Shown: one piece after another, positions 9,279 through 22,600 of the stretch
Layout: each line of letters begins with the position of its first letter
Numbering within the stretch: the stretch's first letter is position 1
Source of the DNA: Chrysaora quinquecirrha
Taxonomy: Eukaryota; Cnidaria; Scyphozoa; Semaeostomeae; Pelagiidae
Length of the DNA: 64,000 nt
Direction: 5' to 3'
Assembly (NCBI GenBank): GCA_014526335.1
Contig: JACTAT010000013.1
Coordinates: 4,904,182 to 4,968,181, forward strand
Translations under genes and position numbers: made by a program
The notes under the pieces: generated by a model
The model's input: only the letters and a program-made list of their open reading frames with translations
Databases searched by the model: none
What the model was told of the DNA's origin: nothing

Positions 9279-12200
9279 ATGCCTTTTCATAGGTTCCATA
9301 ATTCAGGCTCCGTGCCTGATGTTACAGTTAAAGAAAGCAAAGTCAAAGTATTTTGCAATTTTCACAAGAGAAAAATTATCTTATTTCTGCTTATTGGAAT
9401 CCTGGCAATAACTGGATCTGTTTTAACATGGTATTTCACAAGACATATTTATCAAATACCCCAGTTTGAAGGCAAGTTCATTCTTAAATTAATAGAAAGC
9501 TCTCTAACGCAAGACAATTTTTTTACAATTTTAAATATTCTTTGCCCGCGCATTTACAACCTGTAAACCGGTTTTTCTTGGAATTTCTTGAACATTCCCA
9601 GGAAACTTGCATTCTCGCTGTAGTTTTCTCAGCATTTTATACCATAATCAATAACACACAAGTCTTGTGATCGACAAAAAATTACAATCAAACTTGTTAT
9701 TTAAATATGATTTTAGGCCTTTAGTCTTGTGACCAGTAGAGCATTAAACCACAAAAAGGGCTCCAGCTCAGGTTTAAAATCCGTTTCAAATTAAAAGTTA
9801 AAATTTTATAACGAAAAGGATGAACTTGGAATCATTGGCAATAACTATTTCTTTCTTGGTTCCGCTTTTTGGCTAAAGCTCTTCACCATTTTACAACACC
9901 AGGTCACGTTTCTTCGGTTAAATAGCTATGACGTAATAAGGACAATTCTTTGCACGCCCACGAAAACTTTGTTATGTGGAGGGACGAGGATAAGCCGTCC
10001 AAATAGGATACACATGAGAGCACATGGGGAATGCGGCAGTATGTTTCAGACAGTGATCTTGGTTTCAGATCCCTTTATTCCTCTTTTTTCCTAGAATTTC
10101 GTGCGTTATCTCATTGACTGTATAAATCGCGCTTTTCGACCAGTACCAAAGCATTTTATGTAACCATGGTAACCATGGTTACCATGGTTTTGCTGCTATT
10201 GTTACTTGTTATACGCAGGACGAGGTGTAGCAAATGTTGCAAGACCCGGCCAAACAATGTTGCGCAGTGCAACAATTTTGACCGTTTTCATGCAGCATCG
10301 TGCAACAAATGTTGCACACTGCACCATGGGTGGCCAAACGACTCAACATCGGGTCGGCAACAGAAATGTTGCATCCAAATTTTGCGTCGTTTGGCCGGGG
10401 CTAAGGATTAGCATTCAAACTGCACATGTTGTATGAAAAATTGTAAATATGTATTCTATCTTCCGATGGACCATGGGGCTAGTTTTCCTATTGCCCTATT
10501 ACTTGTTGTTCTAAACGATACTGAATTACAGGGTATAACTTTAAAGCTAAGAAGTGATTTGCTGCTCTTTATTTCAATGAATTCAAGTGGACCATATCTG
10601 AGCTGATTGTAATAATTCACATGTCGGAAATCTATTGCAACTTTGCTGTAAATCCTATTGTTTTCATGGAGATTTCTCGGAAATCTTATTGTCCCTATAA
10701 CGCCCCAGATGTGAGCTTTCTTTAGTTTCATATTCTAAGGACGTATTACACACTTTTTTTTTATAAGAATACAGTCTATAAGAATATTCAGGCTCAAAAT
10801 TGCTGAAATTTAAGAATTATTTAAGAATAATCTGAGGCTCAAGCTTGACGAGGATCATTTTTATTTCTCTGCGTTTTTTACACTGCACAATAAGTGTGAT
10901 TGTCAGGCAACTGTATTTGTTTTGAAATGCATACATCCTGTCTAACTCTTTGATACAGTAACTCTTTTTATTAATAAAATAACAAATGACAAAGATTTGA
11001 CTTATTTCTCTTGATCTTCAGGCCAATTTACAACATTGATGATTAAGAATAATTTAAGAATATTTTCAGGCTCAAAATCGAATAAGCTTAAGAATAATCG
11101 AGGCTCGGCAAAAAATAAGGTATTCTTATAAAAAAAAGTGTGTATTTTGGTAACCTCCTGATTTTGGCAGACCTTCCAAAAATCTGAAAAAACCTGCCGT
11201 TTTCAGAAGACTGTATACCAAAAATACGTTTTGACGTCTGCCGAAAAGAGAAGGTGTCTGCTGAAAACCGAATGTGACAAAAAATACTCCCTAAGTCATC
11301 GTTCCTAGCTGATAGTGACAATTATGCATGTTTTGCAGAAATGGAACGGGACATGGATAAATACATTGACCCATGCTCTGATTTTTACAAATATTCCTGC
11401 GGAAACTACATCAAGAAATATCTACCAAATCCAATCACAGGTAGTGTCGTGTATCAGAATAAGTTTCTTGAACTTGGAAAGAAAAACGTGCTAGATGCGA
11501 AATCGGCACTCGACGGAATGGCAAAAACATCAGACCCAGTCTTCAAGAAGGCTTACAGCTATTATGATACATGCATGAATGGAGCAAGAAGTATGGATAT
11601 ATTCTGGAACGCTGCAACTGATATTGGTGGTTCACAAATCACAAGCAAATCTTTTAGCATGAGTTCATGGAACTCTGACGATGCCCTTTGGAAAATGAAG
11701 AAATTATACAATGCTAACCCACTTTTCACTGTTGATGTTGGTACTGATTTGTTGAATTCTTCAAGGAATATCATTTTGGTAAGTTATTTTCATTGCGGAG
11801 GTATTTTTGGCTTTTGCACCATGCGGTTTTCTGCTGATCTAAATGGTTCGGTTTCACGCTAGCGATCTATAATCACTACTGTGGTGGATAATCACTACTG
11901 TGGTGGTACTATTTGCGTACTGTGGTGGTAGTTTTTGCGTACTGTGGTGGATAATCACTACTTGTGGTTGGTTACTATGCTTGCAGTGGTGGCAGTTTTG
12001 GAGTACTGTGGTGGATAATCACTACTGTGATGGTACTATTTGCGTACTGTGGTGGTAGTTTTTGCGTACTGTGGTGGATAATTCACTACTTGTGGTGGTT
12101 TATAATGCTTTATGTGGTGAATACGAAATCATAGCAAAACTCTATAGATCAAGCAAGAAAAAACCACAAAATCCACCACAGTACGCCAAAACTGCCACCA

Positions 12201-15200
12201 CCGTAAGCATAGTAAACCATCAAAAGTAGTGATTATCCACCACAGTATGCAGAAACTACCACCACCGCAAGCATAGTAACCCACCACAAGTAGTGATTAT
12301 CCACCACAGTACGCAGAAACTACCACCACAGTACGCAAAAAGTACCACCACAGTAGTGATTATCCACCACAGTAGCGATTATAGATTCGCTAGCGTGGGT
12401 TTACTACTTTTAGCGGTAAATTCCCCGGTTTTTCGGCTTGTTATACTTGTAATGTTTATGTTTTACATGAAGTAATTCAAGTATTGCATAGTGCGCATGC
12501 GGGATGGTTAGTTGAGTAAGGGGCTTAAGCCTACGTGCATAAATGGAGCGTAATATCATAATTTCTACATAATTTTATGCAACCGCAATAACAGAAGTTT
12601 TGGCGGGAAGTTCTCTGTCCGAGTGTCTCTCCAGAAGTCTTGTCCGTTTTCGACCCCCAAACCTATCTCACTTCCTATTTAGATGTTCCGTGTTTCAAAT
12701 ATCTTCGAGGGGAGATTTCCCTTTCATTTCGAAGTGCAAGGGTTTGTGGTGAAAGGGTAGCGTTAGAGAACTACTTTCGAGAACTTCCTGGAAAGAAAGG
12801 AGGAATGTAAATGAAACTGAGCCTCCTTTTCCCGAAAAGAAGCATTTAGAACACTTGCACCCCTTCTGTCTTTTCATTAGTCACTGCTTTTCGGCACAGA
12901 CTACGTCACTGTCGTTGAGCAAACACCGAAATGTGAACTCATATCCTTGCATAGACTTACTACCTGTGTCGTTAGTTTCTGGTCCTCAACCACCCGGACA
13001 CCTGGACACCCCGCTAGCAGTTTTAGCGGTCTCATTTTAGTGTTAGCCTCGGTTTCATGAGCGATAGCTGGGGCTAGAGGACTAGGGACTCGGGTAATAA
13101 GTCTAATCCTTGCATTATTATGGTGAATTTTTAGTAGAGATGTGATTTTTCTTTTGTCTTACCGTATATGAAATTTTTTCTTTCATAAAACCTTTTTCTT
13201 CAGATAAAACCACCAGACACTGCATTGATTTCGAAGCTTGCCTTGGAAGATTATCTGGTAAAAATCAACTTTTTTTATCGATTTGTGAAGATTCTATTCG
13301 ATTTTAACCCTCAGACTCTTCATCCTGTCATACAGCCGCACCTAAATCTCCCTTGAAGTCTGTACGCCAGGTTTTCAAAGAAACAAGGGTGTGGAAATAA
13401 TGGGGACACTGGCAATTTTTTTAACTCTAATAGTATAGGGGTTTGCATAAGGAATGCTAGAAAAGTTCTATCGTTGAATATGAGTAACTCTTTATTTCGC
13501 AGGAATAACATTAGTTTTCGATAGAATCTTGCAAAGATTATACCTCTTTGATTGAAATATAGGCGTATTTTTGGTAACCTTTTGTTATCGTTCTGTATCT
13601 GAATTTGCTGCTATAGTTACTTGTTGTTATTCCCCTGGATTTTGCTGTAATCAGGATTATTTAATTTGATATGATTTATAGACCTCCAGAGTGATTGATT
13701 CTTTAGAGCTAAAAAATTTACCTTTTTAGCAAGGAAAAGCACCAAAATATCCAGGATATGTGCTGGAAGATGACATCGATGAAACACAAGAGGTAAGACT
13801 GATGCACACCATTACCTTATACGCCGCGAATAAAAATTACACGCTTTTTTTATAAGGAACCTACCCTAAAGGCCTAGTTCTTAAAGTTCCTTATTTTTTG
13901 ACCTCTTTCGAGGCAATTGTAGTCCAAAAAGTTCCTTAATAGTTCCTTTATTTTAACTGCACATACAGTGGTCACAACAATAAAAGAGAGACACTTGCAT
14001 GTGAGCAAAGCTCGAAACTACTCATGGAAAAATTTGATGCATGCTTAACGTACAATTTATGTGATGCAAATGAATGGAACTGGCTTTCTAATTCTTGATT
14101 ATTTGCAGTGATAAAAGCATTCAACAATAAAAAGTTCTCTAGTAGTATACGTTCTTTAAATTTTCGGGCCTTCTACATATAGGTTCCTTATAAAGTGGTT
14201 CCTTATAAAAAAAGCGTGTAATCCGACTTATATTTATTTATATCGCTAAGGGGAGGTCGTTAGAGTCATGAAAACCCGACGACTATATGGAAACGAGGCT
14301 CAGACAACTCAATTTCTATCGGAATGATCGATGTGATAAGGATCATCTAGATCGTGGCAGAATGTGTTTCGTCTCGGTCGTTTTTAGTGGCAGACACAAT
14401 AGGCCTTTTCGACGAATAGCCGCCGAGATTGGATACTTTCAAAGCTTCAAGATATCGACTCTTTGATGCTACACTCGTAGAATACATCAAGGGGCTGATT
14501 ATATGCGAGTTTTCAGTCCGGGCTGGAATTTCAGTCCGGTTTAACGGGCTTCTAACTCAGCTCTTCTCTCCAGTCATCTCTATGCAAAATTGATTTTGTG
14601 ATTACATGAGATAATTTCAGCCCGGGTTGAAAACTCAGCCCGGCCCTACTTCAACTAGGCGGGCTAGGTTTTCCAACCCGCTTGAACGGGCTGAGATGTC
14701 TCATGTTATCGCAAATTTTTTCCAGACCAGGGTGAAAAATGTCTTTACGCACAGCCCGGCTTGAAACGTTCATATAATTGAACGCCAATTTCAACCCGGC
14801 TGACTGAGCTGAAATTCAAACCCGGCCTAAAAACTCTCATGTAATCAGCCCCTTAGGTTGCATTCTCTCTCTAACACATTCTATCTTTTCGTAGCTTGTG
14901 AAAAACTTTAAACTGAACGTCAAAGAACTGTTCATTACTGCGGCTGCAACAAGAACTGGTAAAATGTTTTCTAGCATCAGATCTTCATTAGACAGGGCTC
15001 TGACATTTGAATCTGATTTAATCGCAGTGAGTATTATTTTTGGCTTATCATGGTCATTTCAACATTTGGTAATAAGGGGTTACCTCTGACTTTTGAAGCT
15101 TGTTTTCACTATCTTTGAATAGCCAATCATTGTGCAGTAATTATTGGCATCATAAAACTCAGTGATGTGATTGGCTATGCAGTTTTGATGGTGCCTGCAT

Positions 15201-16605
15201 TGGTCTATTCATTTTCTTGATGTCTGGCCGTTTTCTCCACCGTTCTCCACCCGCTCTTTTTCTTCTATCCAACTTTCTTGGATCTTTCGCTTTCTCTTCC
15301 CCGAGTCCATATTTGACTGGTATCGTCATTCGAAATTTGATTGGCTGCCCGAACAATAGAGATTGCTAATTGATGTCATAATTTTTTTTGAAGCGTCATA
15401 CCGAAATCTGCGTAACATAATGAGGCTGCATACTGCACTGTATCATTCCTGATGATGATGACTATCAATCAAATTCTTTGCATTCCCGTGCTTAGAACAT
15501 CTTTCGGTATCCCAATCTTGATTCTATGCCTAAGCCAAAATTTGCAGTATTTTTTTGGCAAATATTGTTGCTGATACCAGGGCCCTAACAGGCTGACGGT
15601 TGATATTCCAGGAAACACCTTGGAGGCTTCGGGACGAGTCTTGAGAATGTTGCGAACACTTGAATACACCATTTGATCACATTTACGATCATCTCTTTGC
15701 GAATGAGCACAGAAACCAACCTCGTCCCCAGGCCCCAAATCGAATTTCCTCGAATCTCAACCGTCAAATCGATTTGGGCCCTGGTACCGGCCACAAAATC
15801 TGCCAAAATACTGTCAATTTTGGCCTGGGCATAAAAACAAGATGTATATTCCGAAAGCAGATGTTCTTAGAAAGAAAATGCAAATAATTTCATTGATAAC
15901 TGTATAAGGCAAGATACAATATCTCATGTAACATCATTTTTTGATTTTAATAGATGTTTTTTACATAATTTTCGGCCTATTTTGGTGTGATATTTTGAAG
16001 AAACTGTGACGTCACTTAAAATTTCTAATGATTGAACATCCAATCAAATTGCGAATAGACAAGGCCGGTACCAGGGTCGAATATGGACAGCGGAGTTTCA
16101 CGTAGAGGCCTATTCACCCTCAGGACGAGGTTGCACAGAAACATGCGGAAAGGTTTACTAACGTTTCTACTAAGAAAAAGTTTGTTTCCTCCGATCTACG
16201 GACAAGCTGTCAATTGAATATGTAGAAGCTGTAAATTGCATTTTGCTAAATTTTGTTACTAATAGCTATTGATCTTTTTAAGGATATTGTCAGCACAATG
16301 AAAGGAATGGTCCTACATAAAATATACAAACAAGTTACAATTTCATCTCTGAAAACATTGACACGGAATAAGGTATCCATTGTGATATGTTAAGCCCTGT
16401 ATAGCATACTTCAGTACTTGTTTTCTTGCCTGTGCCCCCCCTCCCCAAGAGTATTGCCAACCGGCTTCATGAAATGTTGCTGAAATGACAGCTGGTTTGT
16501 ACTATATGTATAGATATGTATATATTTGTATAAGAGAATCGGAGGCAAAAAAACTTTGAATAGCGAATAATAACAAAATATAAATAATAACAGTTATATA
16601 ACTTA

Positions 16606-16657
<52 letters not shown>

Positions 16658-19600
16658 TAGCTAAGTGTATTCGCAATGACGCCTAATAAATTAATGTTTG
16701 AACTTGTTGGGTACCACTTATCCCAATCTTGCGGGAAGTTTAGACAGATTCAGGGAATTGTTGTTGTTAACGAAATTAGAAGAAAACGTCGAAACAATAC
16801 CTGGAAAGAGGGCCCATCCCATCATTGGCTCGATATACTATTTAGGGTTAAAATGAAATTTTGAATATATAGAATTGTCCAATTACCTATGTTGTATTTC
16901 CCTAAAACAACGCGGTTGAATGCGTTTCAGGAATACGAAATTAGCCTAAACGTAGCTTATGGAAACTGTTGAAATCTAGGCCTCCACTGTAATAACGTTT
17001 TGAAATGATTGCCTTTTACAGATTGATTGGGTAAAAGTTTTAAGCAAGATTACCAGTGGCTATAGTGCTAGTCAAATTACTAATAGCACAGTTGTTGGCC
17101 TAATGGTGCCTACTTCATACCTCTCCAAAGTAGCAGACTACTTGTCCAAGTCTTACTGGTATGATAAAAGAGAGTAAGTATTTTCGGATGGATTTATTTT
17201 AATTGGTTTCGAAGAGAAAGATATGGCGTACCCTTTCATTACTACTCTGTTGACGACTTACCCAACGTGTTTAGCTTTATTTTTTAATGCAGGTCCGAGA
17301 TTCTGGCAGCTATAGAGCTGATGTAATCAAAAATCGACTAAAATGGTCCCTACCAGCGCTTATTTCACACACAGACGTATGTCGCAGATCAAAGCCTCGC
17401 AATTTCATGACATTTTGTGCGTGAATGTTTTGACCAACATTTGACTAACTTTGATCAACTTTTTGTCGTCTTCAATTATTAGGGGATGTCACACCTCCTA
17501 TATCCCCAGGTCGCCATGTCCCTCAGGGGGCGCTTGATGGAGGAATGCGTTTATTTTACTGTTTGAACCAAAATGAGAGCATTCATTCAACAAAAGTCGC
17601 TCTTTTGAGACGGACTGTAGGCTTATTACCTGTGTCATTAGTTTCTGCTCCTCCGCCACCCCGACAACCCGCTACAGCGTTCAGTTTGAGCCATCTCTTT
17701 TGAGTGTCAGCCTCGGTCTCATGAGCGATAACTGGGACTCAGGTAATAAGTCTAGACGGGCTGGTCATTCGAATAATTACGGTAGTTGAGCAGTCCAATT
17801 TTTCTCCTAGCTCTTTATAAGAATACGTATCGTATATGTTCTTCCCTTGATATTGCACAAGAATAGCAGAATCAATTGCTTTTTATTTCGCAGCAAACTT
17901 CCAAGTTTCTTTGCATGGACTCTATTAAAGAAGCTCTCACCAGTCTTGCCAAATGATTATTTTGCTGCCTATTATTTCAATGCAAAAGCATATGATATCG
18001 GTACATCTGGCAAAGAAAGATGGAGAGCGTGCATGCTTGATACTGAAATGAGAATGCCGCTGACCATTGGAATGATGTTTACTAAGAAGGTTATCTCCGA
18101 TGACACAAACAATAAGGTACATTGCATTACAGAAGACAATTCTCTTTTATTAATGCAAGTTCATTTGTGGGTCTGGTGTACCCAAAGTAAGGTGCCGTTT
18201 CAAAGTCCCATGCTAAATTAAAGAACTTAATGACTTCGAAGACTATCAAAAAATCGTAAATGTGCTGATAACCATGACATATATAAAGAACACATGGGGA
18301 TCACATGTTGCTCCTGGCTTGAGAAAAATCGGGGTATGGAACCTAGGGATTCTTAACCCTCAAATTTACAGGTGTGTTCTCCTAAATCTCTTTACCCACC
18401 CAGGTCCAATTTCTATTGTACCCTCTACTCATCTCGATTCCACCCATAAATAACCCATTTCTATTGAATCCGTTTGCATTTTGTATACCAAGTCATAAAG
18501 AAATGTGATTTAGACCCACTTTTGAGGTTTTTGTGGCAAAATTTGGAATATTCGAAGAAAAACTACCCACATGTGGTCACAAAACTGTCAGAAAATATAA
18601 GGAAGTACCCCCTTCCCGAAGATAAGAAAGGAAAGAAAGTACAATGTATTGAATTTTTCATCAGCAAGTAAAGTGTATCGCATTGTTAATTGATTGCTGC
18701 TTTTTTAACAGACTGCTGTTCTTTTGAACGAAGTGAAAAATGCATTTCATGATGGCATTGATAATGTACCTTGGTTGGACACTCAAACTCGTGCTGCTGT
18801 CAGAAATAAAGTAATCATTTGTGATTGATTATTCTCAAATTATTTATTCTATCGTTGAAGCACAAAAACTTTGACGTGATGAGCCAATCGTGCCCATTAT
18901 ATTTTTTGCCCCCTTTCTCACCATACAGAGTTAGACTCCTCCACAGCGCTGACACCCTGCAACAACTACAAGTTTGAGCAATCTCACTTTAGTGTTAGTC
19001 TTGGTTTCATGAGCGATAGCTTGGACTCAAGTAATATTTCTATACCAGACTCACGTATTATTGCATCACGTTCCATTGAAGCTTGCAATTCCGCAAAAGA
19101 CTGGCATTCCACACACTGCGTTTCACAATCTAAAGCACTATACTCTACGAAGGACGTATAATTTTTGCCGTGGTACCTCTAAAACCTTTTAAAGACTTTT
19201 TACAAGTCGAATATGTCTCCTATATCATCGATCGTTGCATTGTGGCGCATGACATGTTCCCTCGATGATGTCTTCAAGTTGAGCCACCTCGGAAACTTTG
19301 TAGAGCGCGACGTATTTTGTAGCGAGAGACACGCAAATGTTCCTAGGAGACAAGAGAAGCATTTCTTGTCTCTGTGACCCGGGGGACGTGTTGCTGGCTT
19401 GTCACTCGAAGGTTTAACCACCCTGTGCAACACGCCAAACATGACAATGTCGTACGTGACATGTCTCCTAGTATGGCCACAGCTTTAGACATCATATTTT
19501 TGTCCTAAGATTGAAGGGCAAATAACTCTCCTATGCCAATTATCTCTTGTGTAGGCTCCTAGAATTTTACTTCAAACGCTAGGTTTGTTCTTAAAAACGT

Positions 19601-22600
19601 TGTGTCTCTTTATGTTTCAGTTGAATTATCTTCTTTATATCATTGCTAATCCAAACATGATCAATAGCAGCTCACTGATGATAAGATACAAAGCGGTAAG
19701 AGTGTTACTTTTACTTGTAACGTTTCCTCCCACTCTTTGGAATCAGTAATACTAATAACTAAACAATTCTATTGGATTGACGGTATTAAACCCTCAGGGC
19801 CGTTCAGAGACGGAGGGTGGTGACAAAGATGGGGCTTGAAGCAAATTCTAGTGTCCCTGCAATTTGGCGGACACTTTACCCCATTGAACGCATCTGAAGG
19901 TGAAATGGTGAATTTGCGCCAGTCGGGAGAATTTCAGTAGTAGGTTAACTAATGGAGACCTCGACCCCGGCTGTGACGCTACCGTAGCTGGGGCTCGAAT
20001 CCCGGCTTCGCTGAGCTTCTGACACGACGAGCAAGCTGGATTAGGCCACGACACCACAGCACCTTCAACGTAAAATGGCCCTTCTTGCCTTAGGCTTTGA
20101 CATATTTAGACCCTCTACCTTCCTTTCTCAACGGTACTTCATAGTGCCACCCCTCCTGTTTTCTGTGCACACTACACTATCACATTCTAAATTATCGTTA
20201 ATGCTTTATAGGTCAAAACCCGAACAGATAATCTTGGTCAATTCTTCTTGTCTTGTGAGAGAAATGTTGTTGACATCAATCTTCTTCAGCTGAAGAAACC
20301 AGTTTCCAGAGAACGGTAAGTACATATCTTGAAAATTATCAATCAAGTCTGTTTTATTTTTCATTTTCGCAGACATTTAGTGCAAAATCTTATGGCGTAG
20401 GCCCTGGCCAAACGATCAAACATTGTTTGCCAAACATCTGAAATTTGCTTATCAAGCAATGTTAGAACGTCTGGCCACGTTGCAATACTGTGCGTGACAA
20501 GCAGAATTGCTAAGCAATGCTTTTGAAAAATTTCAAAAACATATTCTGCTTCTCACAAACAATAAATGTTGGACGAGCAAGATTTTGCGATGTGACCAAA
20601 CGGTGAAACATTTTGCTTGATATGCAAACTTCATTTGTTTGACAAGCAATGTTTGATCATTTGGCCCTAGGCACACAGCTAGGAACTTTAAAGTTGGAGA
20701 TTGTATGTCGAGACATGGAGGTGCATGAACGTGGAGGGGCCGCTGGTTTTCACGAAATATTTGTTACCTTACTCCTCTAGAATAACTTTGAATGTCTCAC
20801 GCATTTTTTGTCAACAGCATTTGTTTCATCACGGGCTTCAAGAAACGGTTAGCTTTGTTTAGACTCACTCCATAGGTCCCACTACTTCGCTCGATGTTGT
20901 TGTTGCTGTTTTCTAAAATCGCTCAGTGTGGAGTGACAAATCAAAATAAAGGGAGCGAAAACTAGAGACTCGTGTAGTGAGTCTAAGCTTTGTTATGCTT
21001 ACAAAAGTTGCCTCTTCCTTGTGTCCCTGTTGCCTTGCAGGTTTTGTACCAAAAGCATGGATCTGTACGGATTTTTACTGAAGGGGTATCGTGTATAGAT
21101 AATAACTTATGATAATATGATGTGATCTGCTATCTTTTAGCATTGGTAAAACCACCACAGCTATGAAGCTTTATGATGTCAATGCATTTTATGACAGAAG
21201 CAAAAACAGAATTAGTAAGCAAAATCTAATTTTCACTTTTTTGTACTATGATTTGCCCAGTAACAATGAAATTAGGCAAATTTCGAAGGATTCTTTGGTT
21301 CCTTAGCTGTGCTTTAAAAACTGCCTGGAACTCTTTCCCTCAGAAGGTTAGAAATTTTCCATAGCATTATCAAAATGTTTCTTTTTCTTTTCGTAGCCGT
21401 ACTTGCTGGTATATTACGCAGTCCTTTCTTTTACACTTCTGGACCAAGGTAAGTACAGTAAAAAATTCAAGTGAAGAACTACGCTCAATTACAACGAGGA
21501 TTGTTTTCAATTAATTGGCGAAGCAAGATCTTTGTTTCCTTAACTTGGTTCTATCCTAAAATACAATCCTAAAATACAAAAAAAAACCCTGAGAATATTA
21601 GTTATCTCTCCAAGCTGGTGAAAAAATTTAAGAACAATTTATCTTTACTCGTTTTATATTATAAGAGATCCGTTTTCAAAGTGCTTAGTCATCCCTTAGT
21701 TCGAAATAACTAAGTAAGGTAAGGGATTGGTAAAATTTTCAATTTGCTATATACCACAGTATAACTTGCCGCCCTTTACTTTTCAGCTATATCAACTTCG
21801 GAAAGCTTGCAAGCATTCTCGGCCACGAGATGCTACATGGCTACGATAGTTTAGGTAACTTAGTTGTTTATATTTTTTCCTTCATTTTTGGATATTTTAC
21901 TTCCAGATAAAATCTTCTTACATTAAAATACCCTCATTTGACAAATAACTACTTAATCACTAATCATAAATATATTTGGTATACACGCTAGCGAATAACC
22001 ACCACAATAATCCACCACAAGTAGTGATTATCCACCAAAGTACGCAAAAACTACCACCACAACGAGCATAGTAACCCACCATATCAAGCATAATAACCTA
22101 CCGCAGTAGTGATTATCCACCACAGTACGCAGAAACTACCACCACAGTACGCAAAAGTACCACCACAGTAGTGATTATCCACCACAGTAGTGATTATAGA
22201 TTCGCTAGCGTGGTATAGCTTAGATTTTTTCTCAAGTTGCATACCACAATAGACCTTTTCAAAGAGGTCTGGATCAGCGCGAAGTTTTTCTGGAAAATGG
22301 TAGATATGCTGAGTAAGGGAATCCTCCCCATGTGCAACGACCTTGATTGCAGCCGCTTTACGAGAGGTAGTGCAGCAGATTTTATTTTTTATTTCACGAA
22401 TAATGAAAGACTAACCGAAGAAAGCAATCTGTGATATTAAATGTTTTAAATATCTGTAGAAACTGAGGAAACAAGACGCCAGTAACTCACAAAAAAGAAA
22501 ATAATAGATAAAATGCCTCTTAGAGCAGATAAACTGGGACTTGAATCCTTTCTTTCACTTTAACTCCCACTAAATATGAATTTGAAGCAAGATTTGCTGC

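Noticed and set aside
8811..9299. 162-codon antisense open frame over M13 exon 1
   Set aside because: No recognisable domain or splice signals; it overlaps a well-supported coding exon on the other strand.
18474..18671. 65-codon open frame as an extra M13 exon
   Set aside because: The flanking exons 17894-18116 and 18712-18810 join in phase and match the family without it.
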